NCBI GenBank assembly: GCA_027627225.1 | Contig: CM051030.1 | Coordinates: 1,794,501-1,858,500, forward strand | Direction: 5' to 3' | Source of the DNA: Congeria kusceri | Lineage: Eukaryota; Mollusca; Bivalvia; Myida; Dreissenidae | Length of the DNA stretch: 64,000 bases | Part shown: in pieces, positions 11,844-23,137 of the stretch | Numbering within the stretch: position 1 is the first letter of the stretch | How the letters are laid out: every line of letters begins with the position of its first letter | The notes under the pieces: generated by a model | What the model saw: only the letters and a program-made list of their open reading frames with translations | Told to the model about the DNA's origin: nothing | Database searches by the model: none | Position numbers and translations under genes: made by a program

Positions 11844-12047
11844 TCACAAGTCTGGTGGATATTCAGCATCACTGTCATCGTCCTCTTCGAGCGTGCGCAT
11901 ATCTTTGCATTCTTGTCCGATGTCTGACGTCACGACTGGCGTCATTGACGTCACTGGTTTGATCTGGCCGGAGACGTTGTCCTTGACCACGTGCGTGCCC
12001 TTGACCCGCTTCCACTTCATGCGCCGGTTTTGGAACCAGACCTTGAC
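11844..12047 (-). CDS. mox: Mox A homeobox gene, exon 3 (homeodomain helix 3 and C-terminus)
   Basis: The acceptor TTCCAG at 12053-12048 joins exon 2 in phase 0. The exon codes VKVWFQNRRMKWKRVKG, the DNA-recognition helix, then a 50-residue tail ending EYPPDL and TGA at 11846-11844. The homeodomain is split after ERQ, and Mox B is split at exactly the same place. The tail is acidic near the end (EEDDDSD) and unlike that of Mox B beyond KPVTSM/KPIMAP. Confidence 0.95.
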   Translation of the reverse strand, partial: VKVWFQNRRMKWKRVKGTHVVKDNVSGQIKPVTSMTPVVTSDIGQECKDMRTLEEDDDSDAEYPPDL

Positions 12048-12489
12048 CTGGAACACAAAAGCACGAATATTATTGACAATGGAAAAAAAATACTTTAATA
12101 ATTTTCTTTAAATCCTGGGGGTCTCCGGCCCATGCAACAATATAACTTATACCATCTTTCAGACAGTTTTCTTTGTTTTTTCTGCATTCAACAACTGTGA
12201 TAATAGAACATAAACTGGTGGTCGGAGCCTAATATGCAAGCTTATCATGCAATAAGTATAGTGCGGTATATTGAATTTAATTGTAGTTTATACGCACGAT
12301 GCTTATTGCACGGCAAGCTTGCACATTCGGATCGCATCTCGTGACCTTACGGCAGCGCTAAATTTGGAAATGACACAGATGTCAAGCATGTCAGACATTA
12401 CGTGACGTCTAAGAAACTGCCCATTGGGATCGGCATCGTGGAAAGTTGCGATGTGATTGGTATATATGATATGAAACACGTGTAGTTTC

Positions 12490-13194
12490 AACTCAACTCA
12501 ACTCTAATTTATTGTACATTTCGGCCTCTGGCCCAAAATACAGCATATATACAAAAATATGACAACCACCTAGCAATTTTTTTTATATAAACAGTAAATA
12601 TTCGTAGTTTCGATACAATAAGCGATGAGAGCATGTACATGTATACATCTTTGCATTTGTTTAAACAACGTTACTTTTCAATTTCATTCATTAATTTAAA
12701 CATGTAAAAAGCCATTAGTTTAATAGATTCAACATCCTCAGTTTTCATCAAATTGATAAACGACATTTGATCTCTCTGACCACTGTACCAATTAAACAAA
12801 AGGTTCATTCTAATTACTTTGTAAACCGGACATTCGAAGAAAGCATGAAACTCATTCTCAACAATACTTAAATCAAAACGTGTTAAACAGTGGAAACAGA
12901 CTTTCTTCGCGATTTACATTGAAGTGACGCCTGAGTTCAATATTTAATTTATGGTTTGAACATCTAAAGCGCGTTAAAGATCGCCTTAATTTAAAAGACA
13001 AATCAATGGGTAACTATTTTTCTGGATTTAATAACGATTTAAATTGCTTGTAGGTATCGCAACGCGTTGAAGTTTCTATATCGTTATGCCAATTTTGGGT
13101 CAAACAATCAACGACGCGCTGTTTAAAACTGTGTACGAACAGATTAATATCTCCGATATCCTGCGCTACCCAACTACTAGTATATCCAAAACAA
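12490..13194 (-). mobile_element. Non-LTR retrotransposon (LINE) 3' fragment
   Basis: On the minus strand the broken translation includes FVHSFKQRVVDCLTQNWHND, which matches the 'LPMFKQRVIEVFIQQW' part of the LINE at 56.4-57.7 kb. It ends in an AATAAA-like site followed by GTTGA repeats (12504-12490). The copy is 5'-truncated and has stop codons and frameshifts. It lies in Mox A intron 2. Confidence 0.8.
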
Positions 13195-13480
13195 AATTTA
13201 ACTAGAATTGTCACATGAGTGACGAATATACCCCCACAATATGGCCTTGTCCCAAAACTGGGAATTTTAAGTCGAAAAGGGGCCATAACTCTGTCCAAAT
13301 TTAGTGGTTTGTAACCAATATCGAACTTGACCCGTATTCTATGATGTTACACATGTGTACCAAAAATTATTTGAATATGTCGAGCCTTTCTTGAGTTATC
13401 ATCGGGAAACCAAAAACCAACAGACCGACGAGCTCACTCCTATATACCCCCTAAACTTCGTTTGTGGGGGGATTAAGAGC
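13195..13480. mobile_element. Non-autonomous repeat with short inverted ends
   Basis: The left part carries GAATATACCCCCACAA. The right end carries TATATACCCCCTAAACTTCG and then TTTGTGGGGGG, so the ends are related as imperfect inverted repeats (GGGGGTATAT / ATATACCCCC). It contains '...ggggccataactctg...'. Its left border abuts the truncated 5' end of the LINE fragment. No coding capacity. Confidence 0.5.
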
Positions 13481-15221
13481 AGATCCTTAATGTAAGTAGT
13501 ATTTTACCTCAATATTATTTAATCTCGCACAGCACAGCACACTTGTTGAATAACTAACATATTTTGGTCAAAGTATGCTACAACTATTACATTCAAATAA
13601 ATATGTACCAAGTTTCGAAACAGATGCGAGCAACGAAAGCACAAGTTCATTGATTTTTGTTTTTCAAAATGTCCCATCTGCCTGTGCCCATGAAATGGGG
13701 AATTTTATCTCGATACATTTTAAAGACAAGACAAATAAATCAGAATTTGAGGAAAGTAGCAGTATTAAGCATAAAGATGGGTTTGATATAGAGTGTAAAA
13801 TTGCCCATTTAAATTATATACGAATGTTGAATATATTTAATTCTGACAAAAACGAAAACAACAGATTCCATGTATTAGACTACGAACACATTAATAAAAC
13901 ATTAATTAACAAAAAGAAGAAATGTTATTATCGAAGGAAAGTAAATGAGTTAGAGAATTTGAAGAAAAGAACACCTAAGGACTTTTGGAAATAGTTTAAA
14001 TCTACAAGGAAACATGAAAGTGAAAGTATATCATTAGATGATTTTCGAACATTTTTTTCAAACATTAGCAGTGGTGTTTTTGACTGTAAAAACGAGGAAG
14101 CTGAAACATTCTGTTCAAATAATGATTGTGATTTGCCAAATACACGTTTTCCGTTTTCCGGAACTAGATCAGCCATTCAATGTAAATGAGATTATTACCG
14201 CTATTCAATTGTTAAAACGTGGTAAAGCTTATGGTAGTGATTGTTTATTGAATGAATACTTGTTAGAATGTAAAGATATTATTTCTTCACATATTTGTGA
14301 CTTATTTAATTCTATTCTAAGCTCGGGTTTTTATCCGGAAAAGTGGACAGAGGGTATAATAATTCCTATACATAAAAAGGGAAGTACTTTAGACGTTAAT
14401 AACTATAGGGGAATTACACTTCTTAGCTACTTATCTAAGCTTTTTACATCAGTTGTGAATACTCGCATTGAAACATTTTGTAACAACTTTAACATTATTT
14501 CGGATGCACAATTTGGTTTTAGAAAAGGGCGGTCCACTGTTGATGCAATATTTATATTAAGGTCTTTAGTACAAAAATATGTTAATGAAAATAAAAGATT
14601 GTACGTTATATATGTCGATATGATGAAATGTTTTCATACAATTTATAGAAATGCACTGTGGTTGAAATTATATAAATGTGGTATAGAAGGTACATTGTTA
14701 AGAATTATTAAAAATATGTATCACAATTTTAAATCTTGTGTTAAACATTGTTCAACTTATTCAGAATAGTTTAACTATGCTGTTAGATTACGCCAAGGAG
14801 AAGTAATGTCAAACTTATTATTTTCGCTGTTTGTAGAGGATTTAGAATTATTTTTGCGAGATAACGCTTCGTCGGGTTTGAATATTGATGATATTATACT
14901 AATATTGTTGCTTTTTGCTGATGATATGGCAATTGTAGGCAAAACACTTGAAGAAATACAAACACATTAGGATATTTTACTTGAATATTGCAATACTTGG
15001 GGACTTAAAGTCAATATTAATGAGACTAAAATTATGGTATTTCGTAAACGTGGTCGGTTATTACCCTCCGAAAATTGGACTTACGATGGCCAACAAATAT
15101 AAGTTGTGAATGATTTTAATTATCTGGGAACAGTTTTTAATTATACTGGCAACTTTAGTTTGAATCAAGAATATCTATCTGGTAAAGCATTAAAAGCGAT
15201 GAATATTTTATTCAATAAATG

Positions 15222-15477
15222 TTTGTTTGTTTGTTTTGATTTTTCGCCGTATTCAACAGTATTTCAGTCACATAACGGCGGTCAGTTAACCTACTCACAC
15301 TTTTCCTGGGTAAGCTGGTTTACCACTACTAAGTGCACATACTTATGCCAGTAACTGACAACTGCCCTACTTGAATCAGAGGTAGGGGGAGAATGGCCGT
15401 ACAAATAAGTTCATGACCAATGCCCAAACAAGTTATGTGGCCGGGCTGGGAATCGAACCCGCGATCCTCGGATTTGT
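15222..15477 (-). mobile_element. tRNA-derived SINE, copy 2 (head-truncated, inside the LINE)
   Basis: The body matches copies 1 and 3 (ACTGACCGCC..., TCAGTTACTGGCATAAGTAT on the minus strand) but stops at the B box (about 15477), so the tRNA A-box part is missing. It separates LINE codons for SGKALKAMNILFNKC from those for DAFVGSILNYACEVWGN, so it landed after the LINE. Confidence 0.85.
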
Positions 15478-15710
15478 AGTAACCTAAAACACTAAGTCGG
15501 TTGTTTGATGCATTTGTGGGATCAATTTTAAACTACGCATGTGAGGTGTGGGGAAATACAAAGTCGAAAGAAATCGAACGAATACATTTTTAAAATTGTG
15601 CAAAAGATTATTGAATGTTAAACAAAACACGTGCAATGTGGCAGTTTATGGCGAGTTGGGCAGATATCCTCTCTTTATAAACCGTTATATCCGAATTGTA
15701 AAATACTGGT

Positions 15711-15858
15711 GTCTGTTAGGGTCCATGGGGCCGACTCTGCCTGCACGTGGTGAGCTTCCTGGTGACGTAATTGACGTCAAAACGACGTCAACGGCAGCCC
15801 TATTTAACGTATACAGTACAGCAGTAGGCGTTCATAGGTGCGCTTCAGGTCGCGTATA
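15711..15858. mobile_element. LTR-like or promoter-like insert in the LINE (solo LTR candidate)
   Basis: Comparison with the LINE at 56.4-57.7 kb shows about 148 extra bp between codons for KYWC and LL. The insert begins near TGTTAGGGTCC and is GC-richer than its surroundings. It carries GACGTAATTGACGTC and ACGACGTCA (CRE-like), a TATTTAACG stretch and CGTATAAATTG. These suit a promoter-bearing solo LTR, but no clear target duplication or second LTR is visible. Confidence 0.4.
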
Positions 15859-16783
15859 AATTGTTAACGTGGAGAAAGATATTAAATACTGATAATATTA
15901 TATTAAAAACTGTATATTTACAAGCTCTGCAAGATAGTCAGAATGGGCATATAAATTGGGTTTCAAATGTTAAAAAGCTGTTTGACACAAATGGGTTTTC
16001 TTATGTATTTGATGACGCCAATTCTGTCGATGTTAATATCTTTTGATGTCAATTTAAATGTATAATTATTGATATGTATACCCAGGACCGGCATACGACA
16101 GTCGATAATAGTTCTGTGGTAGACATGTATCATATTTTTAAACCTGTATTTAACTATGAATGTCATTTAGATATTGTTCCTAAAACCTTGAGATCGTATA
16201 TTACAAAACTAAGATTGTCAGTTTTACCGCTTAGAATTCAGATTGTCGATATGCCACTCAAAATATGCCTAGAAACGAACGCGATTGTCTGTTATGTAAC
16301 GAACTTGACATTGAAGACGAATTTCACTTTGTCTGCAAATGCTCTAAATTTGTCAATATTAGAAGAAAAAAATATATATTAATTTTACTACAATAGACGG
16401 TCTGAACACAAATTTCACCAATTATTAAAAAGTAATAACAAAAATGAACTTATTACGCTTGCAAAGTATGTTAAACAAGCGTTAAAAATGATAAATACTA
16501 TCCTGAACACTACTGTGTAACACACACACAGTTGTCCTCCTATATTCTTTAATAGCACAATTTGATACTTTGATGTGAAAGTGTTGAAATATCACGACCG
16601 TGCTTTGCCTGTTTTTTTTTGTAAATTTATTTGTGTATGTACATACATAAATATATATATATATATATATATATACTTTGTTTAATCGTTATAACGTGAC
16701 AATATACATGTAATATATTGATGCGTTTACACGATGTACTTTGTACAAGTCTTAATAAATTGTCTTGTCTTGTCTTGTCTTGA

Positions 16784-17323
16784 TAAATTTTAAAATAGGG
16801 AAAGTTTTAAAAAGTTTCATGTTCATGAAATGTTGGTTATTTTGCTTTTTTAATGATAAATATATTCAAAATAGCCATCTACTGAACTTCTTTTGTGACA
16901 ATGGTACAAATTTAATATTTGTTTTTACATTCACACCCACATGTAAAATACTATCATTTACTTGGGAGGAAAAAATGGACATTATTGGTGGAAAATGGAG
17001 GATATTTTGTCATGGGAAAACTGCCTTTAAACGGCACTTAAATTAGCGAACGAAAAATCACTGAAGTTGCATAAACGAACTACATATATACAAGTTCAAC
17101 ATACACGTCTAATAATAGTAATCAATTTACAGACAGTAATTAAAAGAATGTCTTATATGTATGCTATTTAACAACTGTACATGTGAATTTCGTTGATTAA
17201 AACTATAAAATAAATCAGTGACAATCGATTTTATAAGAACTTCATTTCAAATATGTACACGAATATTACGATTATCTAGAAATCCGAAAAGTGATCTAGA
17301 CGATCGAGTTTCCCTTTCTGTAT
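16784..17323. other. AT-rich intronic DNA (Mox A intron 2)
   Basis: No motif in the 93-codon frame at 16765-17046. Nothing else recognised. Confidence 0.4.
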
Positions 17324-18020
17324 AAACAAGAGATGTTTTTAAAACATGTATGTTGCCCGACTTGCAGCCAAGTCGTCAATATGTGCAATTGTTAAGAGAT
17401 TTTTTTAATATTGTATGTGCACGTTAACACATGGGGAGGAAATTAAAACTGATGCTTTAGAAAGTAAATATAAAGCTGAAAGAAAGATAGAGAATAATTA
17501 TGGATTTATTTTTACAGTCTATTATATATGGATACCTGTTTTCTGTTTGATTTAAACATCAAATAGGTCAAAACATCTCTAGATATCCTGCGGAAACAAA
17601 CTGGTCTACGGAGAAAACAGTGTTCGTGTTACAAGCCCCTGTGACCTTGACCTTTGACCTGTTGACCTCAAAATTGATAGGCGTCTTCCTTTCCTCCCAA
17701 GTAACCAGCATACCAACTTAAATGATCGTAGGTCAAAGCGTTCTCTAGGTATCGAGCGGAAACGAATTTCATGTTACAAGCCCCTGTGACCTTGACCATT
17801 TCCCTTTTGACCTCAAAATCTATAGGCGTCTTCATTTCCTCCCAAGTAACCAGCATACCAACTTAAATGATCGTAGGTCAAAGTGTTCTCTAGATATCGT
17901 GCGGAAACGAAATGGTCTACGGACAGACTGTCCGACCATCCAACAGACAGACCATCCGACCGACCGACCGATGGACAGGTGCAAAGCAATATACCCCCAC
18001 TTCTTCGAAGGGGGGCATAA
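17324..18020. mobile_element. Dispersed repeat with internal ~120-bp duplications
   Basis: Begins AAACAAGAGATG and ends near CCCCCACTTCTTCGAAGGGGG. Inside, a unit with AAGTAACCAGCATACCAACTT, GATCGTAGGTCAAAG and GTTCTCTAG occurs at about 17700 and 17850, with a partial copy near 17575. A run of GACC/GACA words (17930-17975) lies near the right end. No coding capacity; frames on the minus strand are shadows of the repeat. Confidence 0.6.
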
Positions 18021-18948
18021 TAAACACCAACAACATCCGCGCACAAATTGTACACGGGATATAATTGTTTGATGTGGAATTCATTAGGTTGACAGTCATT
18101 ACTGATTGAGTTAAAATACTCGAGTATCAAGAACCGACTAAGGGAAGTAACCACTACACGGAGTATGACAAAGCAAACTCGTCACACTAGTCTCCCCTGA
18201 TTCTCTATATTATACTGTTCAGTGTGTATATCTCGGCGAGGAGTTTGCATTTAATTTATACTGGAAAAAAGGCGTCTATGTTCCTTATTCCATTATATTG
18301 GTCACCGTTGTCAATCTATTGGGTAATGAGGAAAAATCTAAAGTAAGATAACGGGAAACTCGAAGAGACAGAAATGTCACATTATAAATATAAAATTTGC
18401 AATTGAATATCATGACTACACATTTATTTATTGTACGTCCTTTCGTTGTTCATTCATTCATTTACACGTATAATGTATTCATTCATTCCTATATTAAGTG
18501 TGTCTGCCGGTGAGAAAACTACGTTGTAGTTTTAAATAAATTGTTTTAGATATGCAATTTCATGTTCCTTGAGCAACACTAATACAAGATCTCATAACCT
18601 CGTATACTAGCGTTATATGTCCCTGTACTACAACGTCAAAGATATCAAGATTATAAACATGATTTTAATCGTTTTATCTTAAGAACTTGTGAAACTAGCA
18701 TACTTCGGAATCTGCAGACATACTGAACGGTCCAGTCAGTTAAAGGGAAGGTGTCATTGGGTTATGATAGTATATACTAGTGTGTACTTACTGGCCGAAC
18801 ATGTTAACCATGTATCTATTTAAGTAGTATGCGCACAACATTATATTAATGTTATATAGTTATTGCGTATTTAGTTTTCATAAATATTAACACATTCAAA
18901 GCTGTGTCAAACATTTTATAAACAGATATATTTGAAGTATCAAGGCCC

Positions 18949-19165
18949 GGGGCCATATTCCAGAAACATCTTAAGTTAAAATATGCTCACTTACGTTCCT
19001 TTTTGTAAGGCAATATTTTAAAAACTAAACATAAATTAGTGAATTCAAATAAAGTTATGGTAAATTCATAGTAATTAATTACTCTTAACACAATTTCATA
19101 TATAAATAGAATAAAATTTTTAAGAAAAATGACGATTTTAAGGAATAAAAGCCCAGAACCGTGAG
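18949..19165. mobile_element. MITE of the GGGGCC-family
   Basis: The left end GGGGCCATATTCCAGAAACA is the same terminus as at 24089 and, with a few changes, as the transposon-like intron at 60086-60230. The right end is diverged (about TTAAGGAATAAAAGCCCAG inverted). AT-rich interior with no coding. Confidence 0.6.
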
Positions 19166-19262
19166 TGCCCCTTTAATTGAAGAACTGAGACATGGGAAAC
19201 AACAATGTGCAGCCTGTGACCAGAATCAATTTTGATGAGGTATAATTACATCATCAGCCCCC

Positions 19263-19270
19263 TATATATA
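19263..19270 (+). promoter_or_regulatory. TATA box of the Cvsi-like gene
   Basis: TATATATA lies 93 bp before the ATG at 19363. A palindromic GATGAGGTATAATTACATCATC sits just upstream (about 19233-19255). The position fits transcription starting near 19295-19300. Confidence 0.6.
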
Positions 19271-19362
19271 CGGCTGTGAATGGCGGACATCCACAAATCC
19301 GCTGCAGAACTTGAAATCGTCTACTTTTGTTAATTTTAGTAGTTTTCGACAGGACACCTACA

Positions 19363-19404
19363 ATGAACGCAGTGTTTGTTTTGGCCATTGCTCTATTCTA
19401 GCAG
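19363..19404 (+). pseudogene. Cvsi-like secreted peptide gene, exon 1 (signal peptide, frame disrupted)
   Basis: ATG at 19363 opens a signal-peptide-like frame (MNAVFVLAIALF) that meets TAG at 19399-19401 just before a strong donor, CAG/GTATGT (19402-19410). The exon is 42 nt. Exon 2 needs a phase-1 upstream exon and 42 nt is phase 0, so one base is missing; the alternative frame reaches exon 2 but has no ATG and no hydrophobic core. So either the allele is a pseudogene or a one-base sequence error lies in this exon. The predicted product would be about 90 aa, secreted. Exons 2 and 3 are intact. Confidence 0.6.
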
Positions 19405-19416
19405 GTATGTTTTCTT

Positions 19417-19747
19417 CGTATACTCATACTTATAAATCTCGTATACTTATACTCATAACAATCTCGTATATTTATACTTATAACAATCTCGTATACTTAT
19501 ACTCATAACAATCTCGTATATTTATACTTATAACAATCTCGTATACTATACTTATAACAATCTCGTATACTTATAACAGTCTCGTATACTTATACTTATA
19601 ACAATCTCGTATACTTATACGTATAACAGTCTCGTATACTTATACTTATAACAATCTCGTATACTTATACTTATAACAATCTCGTATATTTATACTTATA
19701 ACAATCTCCTATACTTATAAAAATCTCCTATACTTATACTTATAACA
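19417..19747. repeat. ~24-bp minisatellite (ATACTTATAACAATCTCGT type)
   Basis: Around 12-13 imperfect copies of a unit with CTTATAACAATCTCGTAT; some copies are shortened. It starts 13 bp after the exon 1 donor of the Cvsi-like gene, within its first intron. Confidence 0.85.
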
Positions 19748-19751
19748 AGCT

Positions 19752-20512
19752 CAGGCTGTCAACCAAGTTACCAAGAAAATAAAGGAACAATATAGGAATA
19801 TTTTCACCAAAAATATAGGACTTTTTATCTTTTTTTTCGAGAAAAATATAGGAATTTTATAGTAAAAAAAACTTCATTATCAGGCTGGTATGAAATCATA
19901 TTATAGCCTGATAAGGCATACAGTTTGTGTTTTAATGTACAAAACATTTGCTAAAAATATTCACGGTAATCAATTTGCAACTGATACATGCATGCCATGG
20001 CTAAACAATAAAATTTGAATATTTCGGTTTGATGCGAGCGATGAGAGGGAGAAAAAAAAACCAACGTATGGGTTCGCGATATCCTGTTCACAGACCAATT
20101 TCAGACGCATGAATGGCCAAATAAAAAAAATATATATATATAGGAACAATTTTTAAAACCGTCTCCGTGGCCTAGTGGTTAGGGCGTTCGCCTACGAAGC
20201 GGGAGGTCGAAGGTTCGAGTCCTACACAGGGCGAGTTCTGATATGGCCGGTTGCCTACCCAGCAGCTAGTTAAATCAAGGGGTACCGATTGCCTTCCTGC
20301 CAAGCGCCCGGCATATAGGATAGGAATCGGGAGTAAAGATGTTCATCAGTAAAGGTGTCTCATAAGTCAAAACTGGCTGGCCCTTAATCGCGAGGGGTGA
20401 CACTATAATAAACAAACACACACTTATAGGAAAATATAGGAGATTTTTCAAAATATAGGATTTTTTGTCTAAATTGTAGGGAAAAAAGTTTAATGTAGGA
20501 ATTGGTTGAGAA
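19752..20512. mobile_element. Repeat with 'aaatatagga' motifs and inverted ends, split by a SINE
   Basis: The left end contains GTCAACCAAG and the right end GGTTGAGAACA, weakly inverted. Many ATATAGGA words lie on both sides of the SINE (19790-19860 and 20430-20490), which looks like a later insertion. No coding capacity. Confidence 0.5.
20161..20425 (+). mobile_element. tRNA-Arg-derived SINE (second SINE family)
   Basis: The head GTCTCCGTGGCCTAGTGGTT has a tRNA-like A box; the anticodon loop CTACGAA (ACG) and B box GGTTCGAGTCC follow. A ~190-bp unrelated body comes next (ATATGGCCGGTTGCCTACCC, GCGAGGGGTGACACTATAAT), then a tail AATAAACAAACACACAC. The acceptor stem does not close well, so this is not a functional tRNA. 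It is distinct from the family at 9.9, 15.2 and 44.5 kb. Confidence 0.8.
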
Positions 20513-20739
20513 CACGTAATCTACTGAAAGTGTCCCTTGATTTAATTATTTCAGTCTGTGTGTCTGTAATTACATGACCATTAAAAAGCATTGGTGGTCA
20601 TAATTGTACATGTATGTTTTTTGCTGATAATTTAACAATTTGACTACATGTACATTTCGCGTACATGGGACATATTTATTTGATTGGGAATTCATTACGA
20701 TTATGTGACGACGATTGTTATTATTATTATCATTATTTT

Positions 20740-20741
20740 CA

Positions 20742-20803
<62 letters not shown>

Positions 20804-20824
20804 AACTACTACTACTACTACTAT

Positions 20825-20893
<69 letters not shown>

Positions 20894-20895
20894 TG

Positions 20896-20958
<63 letters not shown>

Positions 20959-20965
20959 TAGCCGT

Positions 20966-20997
<32 letters not shown>

Positions 20998-21100
20998 TAA
21001 TAATAATAATAATAATACCTCTATTATTTTTTTTACTACCGTTATTATTATTATTATTACTATTAATATTTTCTATATAATTATTATTATTATTTTCTAC

Positions 21101-21135
<35 letters not shown>

Positions 21136-21140
21136 GCATC
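20740..21140. repeat. (CTA)n and (TTA)n trinucleotide array
   Basis: Near-pure CTA triplets at 20743-20998, then TAA/ATT triplets to about 21135. The open frames on both strands (poly-Thr, poly-Leu, poly-Tyr) are composition effects. Confidence 0.95.
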
Positions 21141-21300
21141 ATCATCATTATAGCTACAGAAAATATGTATGGTGAACGTATAGATGAAAGCTAAATATGT
21201 ACGCTTAATTTGTTTAAAGTCGTGTGTATTATATTTTAGATGACATCTACTGAAGTTAATGCTGTATGCTTTATAATGATATTTTATGTTCTATAAATAG

Positions 21301-21411
21301 TAACGACGAGGGCCGAGGATTGCCGCATGACGTCAGACTGTAGCCACGTGACCTGTCCGGAAACCGATTACGTCGTAGAGTGTCACAACAGGCTGTGCAC
21401 GTGTACTAAAA
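21301..21411 (+). CDS. Cvsi-like secreted peptide, exon 2 (first cysteine repeat)
   Basis: The acceptor AG is at 21299-21300 and the donor GTAAGG at 21412; phase 1 in and phase 1 out. Codes VTTRAEDCRMTSDC onward with spacing C-x5-C-x4-C-x8-C-x4-C-x-C. The arrangement of two six-cysteine repeats (12 Cys) in a ~70-residue mature peptide resembles the oyster slow-binding subtilisin inhibitors CvSI-1/-2, thought to guard against parasite proteases. The family assignment rests on cysteine spacing only. The gene lies antisense inside Mox A intron 2. Confidence 0.75.
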
Positions 21412-21640
21412 GTAAGGACACGCACGATGATCCAACAATTTCATTTACAATCATTTTCAGTTATTAATCATTCTAACATGACACGCTTAGAGTTTTCTAT
21501 AGACAAAGAACAAAATTCATCGTTGCTGAACTACCAATAAACAACCAGAAAAAATAGTTCCGAAACTGTAAAATATAGTTCGCATTGTAACTGCAGAAAC
21601 ACATGTCAAGTCATGTTAGAATCGAAAAGTATGTTAGCAT

Positions 21641-21800
21641 TTTCGTTATTTATTGGCTAATAAACATTGATGTTTCGTTCTGATGCGGTATATTTAACCA
21701 TTCGGGCTAACATCTCGTGGTTTAATGCATACGCATCAGAACACCAAAACATTGTTTATTAGCCGATAAACAACTCTTCATCGAAAATTATTTCTTAAAT
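21641..21800. mobile_element. Foldback element (TTTATTGGCTAATAAACA family), copy 1
   Basis: The arms carry GGCTAATAAACATTG with TTCTGATGCG and, inverted, CGCATCAGAACACC then TGTTTATTAGCCGATAAACA. The loop holds 'ccattcgggctaacatctcgtggtttaa'. Lies between exons 2 and 3 of the Cvsi-like gene. Relatives at 25582-25800 and 48245-48403. Confidence 0.75.
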
Positions 21801-22141
21801 AACACACCGTGTGAAAACTACGGAATCCTTATTCCGCCAGTTAAAATTCGCCCTGTACAAAACTACGAAGATGCGACAACGCGAACTTCGAAAGTATATT
21901 TCGATTCTTCGCCCCTGAGAGATTTTATACAAGCACGAAAACAGAATCAATTTTATAATCCGAAAGAACAGCTTACAAAGTTTAGTTGATGTACTAATTT
22001 ATTTCATGGTTGTAATTAAATACCACGATAAAAATGAAAAATGGACGAATTTAAATGGGTGTATTAGCCGTTTTCCAAGAATGCGCGAAATTAATTCATC
22101 GCGAAATAAAAAGAGTTTAGAGTATTGTGTTGTTTTTACAG

Positions 22142-22260
22142 CGGAGACGCGTTGCGTGGCGCAGGCAGACTGCGCCAATACCGGTTGCCAGCGGGACTGG
22201 CACTGCGTGGACAACGTGTGCCGCTGCGGACTGACCATCGGGGGCTTCATCGGCAAATAG
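22142..22260 (+). CDS. Cvsi-like secreted peptide, exon 3 (second cysteine repeat)
   Basis: The acceptor TTTTTACAG ends at 22141 and a phase-1 join gives ACG. Codes TETRCVAQADC onward with C-x5-C-x4-C-x5-C-x4-C-x-C, ends GGFIGK and TAG at 22258-22260. One exon per cysteine repeat suggests internal duplication of an ancestral six-cysteine module. A C-run starts 8 bp after the stop. Confidence 0.75.
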
Positions 22261-22863
22261 TTCAGACTCTCCCCCCCCCCCCCCAGCCTTACCCCATTAC
22301 CACCCCCAATCGTCGCGCCACTCCAAATCATCGCCGCACTACCCCACCCAGGGCCCTGGTTCAACCAGGCGATGTCAAGCGGCGGCCTAGACACAGTAAA
22401 TCTAGAGTGACTTATTCTATGGGTCTTATTCATTATCGCGATTCATGATGTTAATGTTACTTGTTTTGTACGCGTTGATTATTTTTGTAATAATTTTTTT
22501 TTATATTGCATTTCCTTTGGGAAGGTTACTTGATTATTTATGTTACGAGTATTTTGAGAATAATATAATTTATTTGTAAACCCCGTTTCGTTGCCTTTCG
22601 TTTTTTGTTTGTCAATTTTTCATACAGTCACGATAATATGCAAATGTACAACCATTTTTATTACTTTCAATGAATTAATATATAACAGTTTGTATATAAT
22701 AATGAATGTTAAACTGCGATAAAAGTACAAGAATTGAGTATCTGGTTTGGTAGACTGGTATGTATTGTGTGTCATTTTAGCAAATTAACGATACCCACAT
22801 TTGTATGGTTTTGTACGTATTGAAATTGCCAAACAAAATTTCGTTTACTTTAATTTAGACAAG

Positions 22864-23045
22864 ATGTCACTAAAATCTATTGATTGATGCATTGATTGAC
22901 TGATTGATTGATTAATTAATTAATTAATTGACTGACTGACTGACTGACTGACTGACTGATTGAGCAAATAAATAAATAAATGAATAAATGTATAAATGAA
23001 TGAATGAATGAATGAATGAATAAATAAATAAATAAATAAATAAAT
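22864..23045. repeat. Tetranucleotide tract (ATTG, GACT, AATA, AATG)
   Basis: Successive runs of GATT, TTAA, GACT, AAAT and GAAT units. Ends about 90 bp from the Mox A exon 2 donor, inside intron 2. The frames rich in YLFIYSFIHS or QSVSQS are shadows. Confidence 0.9.
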
Positions 23046-23137
23046 GACAGACACACGCCGGCAAAAACATAAAATTCTTAGCGGAAGTATTAACGTCAAC
23101 GTAACGTAACAGACACAATGTACGTAACGTTCCCTAC

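Larger units (their letters stand above)
13560..16783 (+). pseudogene. Degenerate non-LTR retrotransposon (LINE) with two insertions
   Basis: A decayed reverse-transcriptase gene. Blocks: a pre-RT linker ending in KKRTPKDFWK (13575-13994, followed by an in-frame TAG); the RT core 14160-14769 with GFRKGRSTVDA and a damaged motif A (YVDMMKCFHTI); the catalytic motif FADDMAI at about 14913-14933; then the post-RT region homologous to the LINE at 56.4 kb. Stops and frameshifts are frequent. A SINE (15222-15477) and a ~148-bp LTR-like insert (about 15711-15858) interrupt it. The 3' end is TTAATAAA plus about five TTGTC units (16752-16783). No endonuclease domain is visible upstream, so it is 5'-truncated. 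Confidence 0.85.

Noticed and set aside
19417..19747. CRISPR-like array of evenly spaced repeats
   Set aside because: Head-to-tail minisatellite without unique spacers, in a eukaryotic intron.
20161..20232. tRNA-Arg(ACG) gene
   Set aside because: The acceptor stem does not close and a ~190-bp SINE body plus tail follow, so it is a SINE head.
20570..21148. Poly-Val, poly-Thr, poly-Leu and poly-Tyr frames
   Set aside because: Come from (CTA)n and (TTA)n arrays.
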